DNA of 64,000 nucleotides from Pleionea sp. CnH1-48. Lineage in GTDB: Bacteria > Pseudomonadota > Gammaproteobacteria > Enterobacterales > Kangiellaceae. The stretch's first letter is position 1; every line of letters begins with the position of its first letter. Positions 1 to 8,761 of this stretch are shown piece after piece. Below the pieces are notes generated by a model that saw nothing but the letters and a program-made list of their open reading frames with translations, had not been told where the DNA came from and did not search any database. Location of the stretch: the NCBI RefSeq assembly GCF_024124665.1, contig NZ_JAMXSB010000011.1, positions 124,001 to 188,000 of the forward strand, in the 5' to 3' direction. The translations under genes and the position numbers were made by a program.

Positions 1-1771
1 TGGCTAATGGCAAAGCAAAAACCTGCTCTCCAACCGTCACCATTAAGGTAGGCAGTATCGCCAGAGTTAACGGCACTTTAATAAGAATCGTGGTGCCCAC
101 ACCTAGCTGAGAATCAATGGTCAAAGTTCCATTAAGCTGAGTAATTTTGGTTTTCACTACGTCCATTCCGACGCCTCGGCCAGAGACATCAGAGATTTCT
201 TCTTTAGTAGAGAAACCTGCCATAAAGATCAGATTAAAGCATTCGGTATCACTGAGTCGGTCGGCCTGATCTCTATCCATCAGACCTTTCTCAATTGCTT
301 TTTCGCGCAGCGCATCGGGATTCATTCCCTTACCATCATCTTCAATAGACAATAGAATATGATCGCCTTCTTGCGCTGCCGATAGAATAACTTTACCAGT
401 ACGAGCCTTTCCTGCAGCAACGCGATCTTCTGGGCTTTCTACACCATGGTCCACAGAGTTACGTACCAAGTGAACCAGAGGATCTGCCAATGCTTCTACC
501 AGGTTTTTATCCAGGTCGGTTTCTTCACCCACCAGTTGCAGAGAAATTTCTTTCTTCAAACTTCGAGCCAAATCTCTAACCACTCGAGGAAAACGACCAA
601 AGACTTTTTTGATCGGCTGCATGCGAGTTTTCATTACTGCGCCTTGCAAATCTGATGTCACAACATCAAGAGTGGCAACGGCTTTATTTAAGCTTTCGTC
701 CTGATAACTTTGCCCTAACATCTTAAGACGGTTACGAGCCAGAACCAGCTCTCCAACCATGTTCATAATGTCATCCAGTCGCGACGTATCCACGCGCACC
801 GTAGACTCAGTTTGAGCCGGAGCTGCTTTGGGTGCCGCTTTAGGCGCTGCTGGTTTTGCCGCTGGTTTGGGTTCGGGCTTGGGTTCGGGCTTGGGCTCTG
901 GTTTGGGTGGTGGTGGCGGTTCGGCTGCCTTTTCTGGTTCTGGTGGCGGTGGTGCTGCTGGCGTAGGGGCAGGAGTTTCTGCCGCTCCGCCACCACCACT
1001 ATGAATTTGATCCAGTAACGCTTCAAACTCATCATCAGTAATCTCGTCACCGGGCTTTTTGCTCTCTCCGGCCGCTGCTGCAGGAGCAGCATCATCCGTT
1101 TTCTTGCTGTGCAACTCATCTAACAAAGCTTCAAATTCATCATCGGTAATTTCATTGTCGCCTCCTCCTGCCGCAGCAGCGGGGGCTGGCTCGGGAGGTG
1201 GCGCAGCTGCTGCACCACCTCCACCACCATGAATTTCATCGAGTAGTGCTTCAAATTCATCGTCAGAAATATCGTCTCCGCCACCACTGGCTGCGGGTTC
1301 TGCAGCGGGAGGTGGTGCGGGTGCAGGAGTCGGTTCTGGCGCAGGAGCAGGTGCAGCTTCAACGGGCGCAGGGGCCGCGCCTTCGGCAGCAGCAAAAACT
1401 TCCAGTCGTTGCAGAAAATCGGCCGGAGCAGGTGTGGGCATTTCGCCCGATTTCACTTCATCGAACATGGCATTAACATAGTCCAGTGCTTGCAATACCG
1501 CGTCCATCAGTTCGGGATCTGCCGAACGATTACCATTACGCAAGTTATCAAAAATATTTTCGGTTACATGACATACTTCAACAAGCGCAGTTAAGTTCAG
1601 GAAACCCGCTCCCCCTTTAACGGTATGGAAGCCACGAAAAATGGCGTTCAATAGATCCATATCGTCGGGATCATTTTCCAGAGAAATTAATTGTTCGGAC
1701 AGCTGTTCTAATAGCTCATTTGCTTCGATTAAGAAGTCCTGCAATATTTCTTCATCGGCATCGATTGCCAT
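1..1771 (-). CDS. cheA: Chemotaxis histidine kinase CheA (flagellar system), 3' end cut by window edge
   Basis: CheA phosphorylates CheY (and CheB) in response to receptor arrays and so sets motor switching. About 590 codons are visible; the C-terminal P5 domain runs off the left edge. Seen: P1 Hpt domain (about residues 1-105) with phospho-acceptor His49 in HTVKGG; a long Pro/Ala/Glu linker (about 130-320) holding three near-identical acidic repeats; P3 dimerisation helices from about 324 (DTSRLDDIMNMVGELVLARN); P4 ATPase with N-box HLVRNSVDHG near 435, DDGKG and GRGVGMDVV. No globular P2 (CheY-docking) domain is recognisable between P1 and P3, unlike the second CheA at 25016-27172. It follows cheZ by 12 bases and is probably in one operon with cheY and cheZ. 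Start is ATG with GAGGAGCTC just upstream. Confident. Confidence 0.97.
   Translation of the reverse strand, partial: MAIDADEEILQDFLIEANELLEQLSEQLISLENDPDDMDLLNAIFRGFHTVKGGAGFLNLTALVEVCHVTENIFDNLRNGNRSADPELMDAVLQALDYVNAMFDEVKSGEMPTPAPADFLQRLEVFAAAEGAAPAPVEAAPAPAPEPTPAPAPPPAAEPAASGGGDDISDDEFEALLDEIHGGGGGAAAAPPPEPAPAAAAGGGDNEITDDEFEALLDELHSKKTDDAAPAAAAGESKKPGDEITDDEFEALLDQIHSGGGGAAETPAPTPAAPPPPEPEKAAEPPPPPKPEPKPEPKPEPKPAAKPAAPKAAPKAAPAQTESTVRVDTSRLDDIMNMVGELVLARNRLKMLGQSYQDESLNKAVATLDVVTSDLQGAVMKTRMQPIKKVFGRFPRVVRDLARSLKKEISLQLVGEETDLDKNLVEALADPLVHLVRNSVDHGVESPEDRVAAGKARTGKVILSAAQEGDHILLSIEDDGKGMNPDALREKAIEKGLMDRDQADRLSDTECFNLIFMAGFSTKEEISDVSGRGVGMDVVKTKITQLNGTLTIDSQLGVGTTILIKVPLTLAILPTLMVTVGEQVFALPLA
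1001..1279 (-). repeat. Three DDEFEALLD[EQ][IL]H repeats in the CheA linker
   Basis: Three copies of a 17-residue acidic amphipathic motif, core DDEFEALLD, lie at about residues 165-181 (1229-1279), 205-221 (1109-1160) and 241-257 (1001-1050). They are about 38 residues apart and joined by Gly/Ala/Pro-rich spacers. The pattern D-[DE]-[FIV]-[ED]-x-L-L also occurs at the FliM N-terminus (SQDEIDALLHG) and the CheZ C-terminus (SQDDVDDLLSSLGF) in this window. Both are known CheY-binding peptides in the family, so the repeats may be CheY-docking motifs replacing P2. That role is inferred. Confidence 0.8.
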
Positions 1772-1783
1772 TCAAGAGCTCCT

Positions 1784-2533
1784 CTAAAAGCCTAAACTGG
1801 AAAGCAAATCATCCACATCGTCCTGACTGGCCAGAACGTCGTTTCTTTTTTCTAGATTAACAATAGGACCTTCTGCGCCATGGTGTTCTTGTTCTTCAAC
1901 TTGCGCTTGCTTGAAGTTTTCCATATTGCCAAACATCTTTATCAACGTTATTAGATTCTCTTCAACGTCATGTACCATGGTGATCACTTTTTGAATCACT
2001 TGCCCGGTTAAATCCTGATAACCCTGGGCCATGAGTACATCCGTCAGAGAGGCATGGAGCTGCCCAGCATCTGCATCGACACTTTTTAAGAATTCCTCTA
2101 CACGACCAGCTAATTCTCTAAACTCGCCGGGTTTTAATTCGCGACGATGCAAACGACTCCAATCACTTAATAGTTCAGATGCATTTTGCTTAATCCCATC
2201 AGCCAACGGAATGCACTGCTCAACGGAGTCCATGGTTTTGTCTGCAGCGTTTTTGGTAGTATCAATAACGTATTGCAAACGATCTTTTGCATCAGGTATA
2301 TCTTGTGCTGCAATATCTGTAATGCGGTTGTCCATCTGAAAGCTACTGATCGCTTCATGTAGCTGGCGAGTCAATTTACCGACTTCAGTAAACAAACTAG
2401 CGTCATGACTCCCACCCGACAGCTTGTCTATGGAGGTGCGCGCATTTTGCATGTCCCCCGACTCTAGCTGCTCTAATAACTGGCGTGCCTGTTGAAGGAT
2501 TTCTTCATTGACGCTTTCTTCATTATTTGTCAT
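1784..2533 (-). CDS. cheZ: CheY-P phosphatase CheZ
   Basis: CheZ dephosphorylates CheY-P and ends the motor-switching signal. The 249-residue product is mostly helical and ends in the acidic peptide SQDDVDDLLSSLGF, which in this family docks on CheY. The region around DVLMAQGYQDLTGQVIQKVI carries the active-site helix with the Gln and Asp expected of CheZ. A longer frame exists upstream to 2575, but it overlaps the end of cheY. The ATG at 2533 (MTNNEESVNEE) leaves a 16-base gap to cheY and is preferred. Operon fliA-cheY-cheZ-cheA. Confidence 0.96.
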   Translation of the reverse strand: MTNNEESVNEEILQQARQLLEQLESGDMQNARTSIDKLSGGSHDASLFTEVGKLTRQLHEAISSFQMDNRITDIAAQDIPDAKDRLQYVIDTTKNAADKTMDSVEQCIPLADGIKQNASELLSDWSRLHRRELKPGEFRELAGRVEEFLKSVDADAGQLHASLTDVLMAQGYQDLTGQVIQKVITMVHDVEENLITLIKMFGNMENFKQAQVEEQEHHGAEGPIVNLEKRNDVLASQDDVDDLLSSLGF

Positions 2534-2549
2534 AGCGGGTCCCAGTTGT

Positions 2550-2942
2550 TTATGCACCACCTTCAAGACGTTCAAAAATCTTATCGATTTTCTCTTTCAG
2601 GGTTCCAGCGGTGAAAGGCTTAACAATATACCCATTAACGCCAGCCTGAGCGGCCTCTACGATTTGTTCTCGCTTAGCTTCAGCGGTCACCATCAACACA
2701 GGTAAATCCTTAAGGTTTGGATCTGCCCGCACGTTCTTCAGCAAATCAATTCCCTGCATTCCAGGCATATTCCAGTCGGTTACCAGAAAATCAAAGTCAC
2801 CAGCCTGCAACATTGGTAATGCGGTGTTGCCATCGTCCGCTTCGGCGGTATTAGTAAATCCCAGATCACGCAGTAGATTCTTAACAATTCGACGCATGGT
2901 CGAAAAATCATCAACTACCAAGATCTTCATATTTTTGTCCAA
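2550..2942 (-). CDS. cheY: Chemotaxis response regulator CheY (flagellar)
   Basis: Single REC domain, 130 residues. When phosphorylated by CheA it binds FliM and switches rotation. Acidic pocket ILVVDD, phospho-acceptor Asp56 in TDWNMPGM, conserved Thr (MVTAEA) and Lys (IVKPF) are all present. Start choice: a strong AGGGGAGG lies 6 bases before a TTG (MDKNMKIL) and 18 bases before the in-frame ATG (MKIL). The TTG at 2942 therefore fits the ribosome site better, although homologues usually start at MKIL. Neighbours are cheZ downstream and fliA upstream. Confidence 0.97.
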   Translation of the reverse strand: MDKNMKILVVDDFSTMRRIVKNLLRDLGFTNTAEADDGNTALPMLQAGDFDFLVTDWNMPGMQGIDLLKNVRADPNLKDLPVLMVTAEAKREQIVEAAQAGVNGYIVKPFTAGTLKEKIDKIFERLEGGA

Positions 2943-3013
2943 CTCGAACCTCCCCTAATTAGAGCTTAATTATCTTTGCCTGTTCGGTTATACATAAAGT
3001 TAGTCAAAATTAT

Positions 3014-3733
3014 CTATTTACGCCAATCTGTTAAACGAGATTGTAAACGTAGCATAGCCTGACTGTTGATCTGACTAACACGAGACTCACTTACCCCTAA
3101 AACTTCACCAATTTCTTTAAGATTCAGCTCATCGTTATAGTACAAAGCCAGTACTAATCGCTCACGTTCTGGCAAGCTGGCAATGGATGAAGCCAGGCAA
3201 TCGCGAAAGTTCTCAGTTTGCAATCCATCATAAGGTGAAGCAGCGGCAGCACTGAGTCCTTCGGCAAAATAATCTTCTGTGACTCCTAATTCTTCAAAAT
3301 CGAGCATGTGGCCACTGTTCGCTTCCATCAACATGGTGCGATAGGACTCAAGATCGACTTCGAGCTCTGCGGCGACTTCACTATCTCGAGCATCGCGCCC
3401 GGTGTCTTGTTCTATCTTTGCAATCGCCTGAGCGATACTCCTTGCATTACGATGGACCGAACGTGGAACCCAATCGCCACGACGAATTTCATCGATCATC
3501 GAGCCACGGATGCGAATACCCGCAAAGGTTTCGAAACTGGCCCCTTTTGAAGCATCAAAACTGGAACTGGCTTCTAGTAGCCCGAGCATGCCAGCTTGCA
3601 TTAAGTCTTCTAACTGAACGCTCGAGGGAAGGCGAGAAAGCAAATGGTGGGCGATACGCTTAACAAGAGAAGCGTAACGAACGGTGATGTCTTCTTGAGA
3701 TCCAATTTTTTTATAAGTGTCTATCCCACTCAC
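3014..3733 (-). CDS. fliA: Flagellar sigma factor FliA (sigma-28)
   Basis: FliA directs RNA polymerase to late flagellar promoters; its target boxes precede all three flagellin genes here. The 239-residue protein has sigma region 2 (VQLEDLMQAGMLGLLEA, then IRGSMIDEIRRGDWVPRSV), region 3, and region 4 (LPERERLVLALYYNDELNLKEI followed by VSESRVSQI). AGGAG sits directly against a TTG at 3742 but 9 bases before a GTG at 3733, so GTG (MSGIDTYKKIG) is chosen. A sigma-54 box lies about 315 bases upstream, giving an unusually long leader. cheY follows 71 bases downstream. Confidence 0.96.
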   Translation of the reverse strand: MSGIDTYKKIGSQEDITVRYASLVKRIAHHLLSRLPSSVQLEDLMQAGMLGLLEASSSFDASKGASFETFAGIRIRGSMIDEIRRGDWVPRSVHRNARSIAQAIAKIEQDTGRDARDSEVAAELEVDLESYRTMLMEANSGHMLDFEELGVTEDYFAEGLSAAAASPYDGLQTENFRDCLASSIASLPERERLVLALYYNDELNLKEIGEVLGVSESRVSQINSQAMLRLQSRLTDWRK

Positions 3734-4101
3734 GGACAGCAACTCCTAGTGTTTTGAACCCATTAACGCATACCTTGCGAGCTGATTGGTTAAAGAAAGT
3801 GGCTGCTGTTCATATTGATAAACAGACCACCTGAAAACCAACTCTACTACGCGGGGTATGATCCTCAACAAACGATTTGATGGCTTAAATTATTACTTTG
3901 ATTCTATCCCAAGCGCAATTGGGTATAAACCACCACAAGGCCTCTTTGTCTTTGCTATGCACAAGTGGCATCAAAACAAACAGTCCTTCAATTATTATCA
4001 TGTATTCATGTTGTTTTTTATCGCTACCTTTCTTTACTATTAATATTAGCAAACAGATTGCCAACTGGCGTACCGATTGATACGAATTAACAGGCAATCA
4101 C
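3734..4101. other. fleN-fliA intergenic leader
   Basis: About 370 A+T-rich bases with no gene I can support. It holds a sigma-54 promoter near its right end (4049-4064, minus strand) and would form a roughly 300-nt untranslated leader for fliA. I see no clear terminator and no second recognised promoter. Short open frames here lack ribosome sites. Confidence 0.6.
4049..4064 (-). promoter_or_regulatory. Sigma-54 promoter for fliA-cheYZ
   Basis: Read on the minus strand: TTGGCAATCTGTTTGC, with GG and GC separated by exactly 10 bases and the -24 (TGGCA) and -12 (TTGC) elements intact. It faces fliA and lies just past the end of fleN. FleQ-dependent fliA transcription would be usual for this type of hierarchy. 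Confidence 0.75.
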
Positions 4102-4965
4102 TTAACCAGACACCAAACGCTCCATAAAAAACTCGATATTACCGTTCGGTGTTGAAGGTACTGGCCATTGCTCCACCCGTTTTGCGACGGATTTAATGGC
4201 AATGGATGCAGGCGAGCGAGGAAAAAGCTCGACCAGCGCTTTTTGTTTTTTCACCGCTTTGCGCACATTTTCATCGAATGGAACAGAGCCTATATAATTA
4301 AGCCCAACGTCAAGAAAACGATCCGTCACTTTTAGCAACTTAGCAAAAATATCCCGCCCTTCTTGAGGAGATCGGACCATATTCGCCACAATATTAAATC
4401 GATTCATGCCATGATCCTGATTCATGACTTTCATCAGCGCATAGGCATCGGTTATCGATGTCGGCTCATCACACACCACCACCAAAACATCCTGTGAAGC
4501 CCGTGTAAAAGAAACCACGTTGTCAGTGATTCCAGCAGAGGTATCAATAATTAGGTAATCCAGTTGATGACCTATCTGGCTAAACGCACGAATAATCCCG
4601 GCATGCTCAACGGTACTTAGCTCAGACATCTGTTGCATACCCGATGATGCTGGAATAATTTGTAAACCATGAGGCCCCTCAACGACGATGTCTTCTAAAT
4701 CACACTCACCTGCGAGCACATGAGACAGGTTACGAGTCACTTTAAGCCCAAGCATGATGTCAATATTGGCCAAACCGAGATCGGCATCGAGCATCATCGT
4801 TTTGTAGCCCTGTTGCGCCAGCGCCACTGCCATGTTGACCGATATATTGCTCTTTCCTACCCCTCCTTTACCTCCTGTCACTGCAATCACTTTTACCGGT
4901 TTTGTATTTACCATTGCTCTTAGTCCAGCTGCCTGATCGTCTATTTGAATACTTTGCCCATACAT
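4102..4965 (-). CDS. fleN: Flagellar number regulator FleN/FlhG (MinD-like ATPase)
   Basis: FleN is a ParA/MinD-type ATPase that limits flagellar number, acting with FlhF at the pole and as an anti-activator of FleQ. The 287-residue protein has a deviant Walker A GGKGGVGKSN at about 31-40, the DADLGLANID switch region, and LIIDTSAGI. Chosen start is ATG at 4965 (MYGQSIQIDD), which overlaps the flhF stop by one base (TGATG) and has AGGA 8 bases upstream. The frame stays open to 5034, but that extension lies inside flhF. Translationally coupled to flhF. Confidence 0.97.
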   Translation of the reverse strand: MYGQSIQIDDQAAGLRAMVNTKPVKVIAVTGGKGGVGKSNISVNMAVALAQQGYKTMMLDADLGLANIDIMLGLKVTRNLSHVLAGECDLEDIVVEGPHGLQIIPASSGMQQMSELSTVEHAGIIRAFSQIGHQLDYLIIDTSAGITDNVVSFTRASQDVLVVVCDEPTSITDAYALMKVMNQDHGMNRFNIVANMVRSPQEGRDIFAKLLKVTDRFLDVGLNYIGSVPFDENVRKAVKKQKALVELFPRSPASIAIKSVAKRVEQWPVPSTPNGNIEFFMERLVSG

Positions 4966-6632
4966 CAATGTGTTCCTGTTGCCAGAAGATCGATTGATCG
5001 AGTCTCGTCTTGTTTTTGTTGTTTTGCTAACCACATCATTTTTGACACTAGATGACGGCTGCGTGCAACGCGAATATCTTCAGGTACTCTTTGTCCATCG
5101 GTGGTATAAGCCAATGGCAAATCATGTTGTATTAAGGTAGAAATGGGTTCACCCAAACTCGTCGCTTCATCCAGCTTAGTCAACAAACAACCACTGATAT
5201 GAAACTTAGAAAATAATTTGATCGATTCTTGTAAAACCCCAGTTTGGGCAGTCGCCGACAACACCAGATAATTACGAATAGGAAACTCTTCATGATTAAA
5301 ACATGACATCTGTTGAGCCATTCGTTCGTCGTGATGGCTCATGCCTGCCGTATCAATGAGCACCAGACGTTTATCACGAAACGCATTCAGAGCTTCCTTC
5401 AGGGTGTCAGCATCTCGAGCCACTCGCACTGGCAAACGCAAAATACGGCCATAGGTTTTTAACTGTTCGTGAGCGGCGATACGATAACTGTCGGTAGAAA
5501 TTAAACCAACAGACTGACTACCATTTTGTAACACATAACGGGCAGCTAACTTCGCTACCGATGTGGTTTTGCCTACACCAGAAGGCCCTACTAATGCCAC
5601 CATACCTCCATGAGTTAAAATGTCATCGTCGGTAACAGTGAGCGTTTTGGATAACCAGTGCATGGCTTTTTTACAGGCGCGTTCAAAATCCGGTTCTTTG
5701 CCACACACTTCAGTAAGTTGCTTTATAAGCATAGCGCTTAAACCATGGGCTTTCATTTCGTTTGCCAATCGCGTTGTTAACGAAGATGACGTAGCCAGAT
5801 GACTCTGATTCGGTTCACTTAATTGCTGCTCTAATAACTGACGCAACATAGCCAGTTCCTCACGCATGGCAGCAATAGCAGGCTCTTGATGTTGCGCGGG
5901 TTCTTGTTGCTGCGCAGGTTCTACTTTTGGCTCACTGTGGGCAGATTGCCTGGGGCGTGACACTTTCTTCTGCTGCTGGTTAAGCACTTTTTTAACGGCG
6001 GGGTGAGAGTCAGAAATATCTTCTATCACCGCCTGGCTCGTATCCGGCTTCATCATAGATTGGATAGAACGTCTTAAAGCAGGTTCAGGAGGTTTGGCCG
6101 CTGCACTCTCCTGTTGTTCCATTTGCAGGATCTCCTGCTGCAACGCAGACAGGCCAGCAGTCGCCAATGAATTAGGATTAAGAGCGTCATTAATAGAAGG
6201 CGCTTTAAAGCGTTCTTTTCTTGCCTTTGGCATTTCGGTAACGTCAGTAAAAGGATTTTGCTGGACAGCGATACGCGCGTGAGCACGAGATAAAATCGAG
6301 CGTTCTGTTTGTGCCAGTTCATCAGCGGATAAGCTCTCTAGCTGCTGGCGAAAACTAGGAGGCTCTGGATTGTTGGCTGGTTGTTGAGCCGGCATTGTTT
6401 TAGCTACGGCAGCAGGTTCTGCTACTTCCGGAGCCAGTTCTGGTGACCCTTCTTCTTCAGCAGGCTGTTCACGTTTGTGCAATAGGGTTTCATCATAATC
6501 CATTGCAGCAACCAGCTCGACACCACCTTTTACTTTGGTAGTCGATAAAATAGCAGCATCAGCACCCAGTTCTTCACTCACCAGGGTTAACGCAGTACGC
6601 ATATCTTTGGCAACAACGCGTTTTATCTTCAT
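4965..6632 (-). CDS. flhF: Flagellar placement GTPase FlhF
   Basis: FlhF is an SRP-family GTPase that marks the cell pole for flagellar assembly. The 555-residue protein has a conserved N-terminal MKIKRVVAKDMRTAL segment, a Gln/Pro/Glu-rich variable middle (about 60-270) and a C-terminal NG domain. G motifs: GPSGVGKTT near 350, DTAGM, and TKLDEATSLG. It is longer than many homologues because of the middle region. It lies 27 bases after flhA and overlaps fleN by one base. Confidence 0.97.
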   Translation of the reverse strand: MKIKRVVAKDMRTALTLVSEELGADAAILSTTKVKGGVELVAAMDYDETLLHKREQPAEEEGSPELAPEVAEPAAVAKTMPAQQPANNPEPPSFRQQLESLSADELAQTERSILSRAHARIAVQQNPFTDVTEMPKARKERFKAPSINDALNPNSLATAGLSALQQEILQMEQQESAAAKPPEPALRRSIQSMMKPDTSQAVIEDISDSHPAVKKVLNQQQKKVSRPRQSAHSEPKVEPAQQQEPAQHQEPAIAAMREELAMLRQLLEQQLSEPNQSHLATSSSLTTRLANEMKAHGLSAMLIKQLTEVCGKEPDFERACKKAMHWLSKTLTVTDDDILTHGGMVALVGPSGVGKTTSVAKLAARYVLQNGSQSVGLISTDSYRIAAHEQLKTYGRILRLPVRVARDADTLKEALNAFRDKRLVLIDTAGMSHHDERMAQQMSCFNHEEFPIRNYLVLSATAQTGVLQESIKLFSKFHISGCLLTKLDEATSLGEPISTLIQHDLPLAYTTDGQRVPEDIRVARSRHLVSKMMWLAKQQKQDETRSIDLLATGTH

Positions 6633-6659
6633 AATTTATTGCTCGTCTCAGTAATGATG

Positions 6660-8750
6660 TTACTGTCCGACGGTTGCCACTACACGGATTTGCTTATTGT
6701 CAGGTATTTCCTGATAACTCAACACATGCAACCCTTGAACGCCAAAACGCGCAAACTTTGACAAACTGCTTCTGAGCCCTGGCGCCGTCAGCAAAATAGC
6801 AGGCTTACCAATTGACTCTTGTTTGTCAGCGGCTTCTTTTAACGACTGTTGCAGTTTCTCCGCCAGACCGGGCTCAATGTTCACGCCCTCATCGGCGCTG
6901 CCCTGTAATGACTGGTGCAATAACTGTTCCAAAGATGGATCTAAAGTAATAACGGGAAGCTCGGGCTCTAAGCCATTGATATGCTGAACAATTAATCGAC
7001 TTAGCGCGATTCTTACTGCAGCCGTCAAAGCGGCGGGATCTTGACTCCTGGTAGAATACTCCGCCAAAGTTTCGGCGATGGTTCGCATATCTTTAATTGG
7101 CACCTGCTCTAACAACAGGTTTTGTAATACTTTAACCACAGCGCCCAGAGGCAATGCACCCGGTACCAGATTTTCGACTAGCTTAGGCGCTCCTTTGCTC
7201 AAACTCTTTAATAATTGTTCGACCTCTTCATGGCCTAACAATTCGTTCGCATGAGTTTGAATGAGTTGACTCAAATGAGTTGCCACTACGGTGCTCGCAT
7301 CCACTACCGTGTATCCCATCGACTGCGCATTTTCTTTTTGCATTGACTCAATCCATAAGGCTTCCAGACCAAACGCAGGATCTTGAGTCTCCAGCCCTTC
7401 CACCTTGCCAAATACCTGGCCTGGATTAATCGCCATTTCTCGGTCGGGATAAATTTCTGCATCGCCAACCGCCACGCCCATCAAAGTGATTCGATAGGCA
7501 TTAGGCGCTAACTCAAGATTGTCTCGAATATGAACGGCAGGAATTAAAAAGCCTAACTCTTGTGATAGTTTTTTTCGAACTCCCTTAATTCGCCCCATCA
7601 ATTTTCCATCCTGAGAAGGATCCACAAGAGGGATCAAACGATACCCAACTTCTAAGCCAATAGGGTCCACTGGTGGCACATCTTCCCAGGTGAGCTCTTT
7701 AAGTTCAGGCTCTTTTGGCGCGGCAACTTCTTTCTGTTTTTGCGTCTCGACTTCTTCGGCCTGTTTCTTGCGATGATAAGTGATAGCAAACGCAGTTCCA
7801 GCAGATAACAGAGCCAGCGTTAAAAACGCAAAGTGAGGCATACCTGGAATCAATCCCATCACACCGAGAACCGCTGCCGCAATCCACAGTGTTTTGATGC
7901 GAGTGAATAACTCCATAACCATCTGCTCGCCCATATCGCGCGATGCATTTTGTCGCGTAACCATAATGGCAGCCGCAGTTGACAGTAATAACGAAGGAAT
8001 TTGAGCAACGAGTCCATCACCAATGGTGAGTAACGCGTAGTACTGCATCGCAGTGCCAAAATCCAGATCGTGTTGCCCCATGCCGATTGCGATGCCACCC
8101 AGAATATTAATAAATAGAATCAGTAAACCAGCAACAGCATCACCACGCACAAATTTAGACGCACCATCCATTGCCCCATAAAAGTCGGCTTCCTGTGCCA
8201 CTTCTGATCGACGTTCACGAGCTTCTTCTTGCGTTAATAGCCCAGCATTAAGATCGGCATCGATGGCCATTTGTTTGCCCGGCATTGCATCCAAAGTAAA
8301 ACGCGCGCTGACTTCAGAAATACGTCCTGCACCCTTGGTAACCACTACAAAGTTGATAATAACCAGAATGGCAAACACAACCAGCCCCACCGCATAGTTA
8401 CCGCCAACCACAACCGAACCAAATGACTCAATCACTTGTCCTGCTGCACCAGGGCCATTATGTCCATTAATTAATACGACACGAGTGGATGCCACGTTTA
8501 ACGCCAGTCGCGTTAGAGTTGCCATCAATAAAACCGTTGGAAAAGCCGCAAATTCCAGAGGCCTCATGGTGTAAATCGAAGCCAGTAACACGACCAACGC
8601 TAAAGTAATATTAAAAGTAAATAATATATCCAGTAGAACGGGAGGCAATGGCAGCGTCATCATGGCGAGCAGCATGAGCAAAATAAAGGGCGTACCAAGC
8701 CCAGAAAAGCTCATTGACTTTAATCGTTCTTTAGAAAAAAACTCAACCAT
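6660..8750 (-). CDS. flhA: Flagellar export gate protein FlhA
   Basis: FlhA is the large inner-membrane component of the flagellar type III export gate and docks chaperone-substrate complexes with its cytoplasmic domain. The 696-residue protein has about eight hydrophobic helices in the first 330 residues, the conserved loop RFTLDAMPGKQMAIDADLNA, and a soluble C-terminal half. The ATG start follows flhB by 11 bases. Part of fliL-M-N-O-P-Q-R-flhB-flhA. Confidence 0.98.
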   Translation of the reverse strand: MVEFFSKERLKSMSFSGLGTPFILLMLLAMMTLPLPPVLLDILFTFNITLALVVLLASIYTMRPLEFAAFPTVLLMATLTRLALNVASTRVVLINGHNGPGAAGQVIESFGSVVVGGNYAVGLVVFAILVIINFVVVTKGAGRISEVSARFTLDAMPGKQMAIDADLNAGLLTQEEARERRSEVAQEADFYGAMDGASKFVRGDAVAGLLILFINILGGIAIGMGQHDLDFGTAMQYYALLTIGDGLVAQIPSLLLSTAAAIMVTRQNASRDMGEQMVMELFTRIKTLWIAAAVLGVMGLIPGMPHFAFLTLALLSAGTAFAITYHRKKQAEEVETQKQKEVAAPKEPELKELTWEDVPPVDPIGLEVGYRLIPLVDPSQDGKLMGRIKGVRKKLSQELGFLIPAVHIRDNLELAPNAYRITLMGVAVGDAEIYPDREMAINPGQVFGKVEGLETQDPAFGLEALWIESMQKENAQSMGYTVVDASTVVATHLSQLIQTHANELLGHEEVEQLLKSLSKGAPKLVENLVPGALPLGAVVKVLQNLLLEQVPIKDMRTIAETLAEYSTRSQDPAALTAAVRIALSRLIVQHINGLEPELPVITLDPSLEQLLHQSLQGSADEGVNIEPGLAEKLQQSLKEAADKQESIGKPAILLTAPGLRSSLSKFARFGVQGLHVLSYQEIPDNKQIRVVATVGQ

Positions 8751-8761
8751 GGATCATTACC

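Noticed and set aside
763-1476. Open frames on both strands over the CheA linker
   Set aside because: Low-complexity Pro/Ala/Glu repeats of cheA create them in all frames; only the cheA frame continues into real domains.
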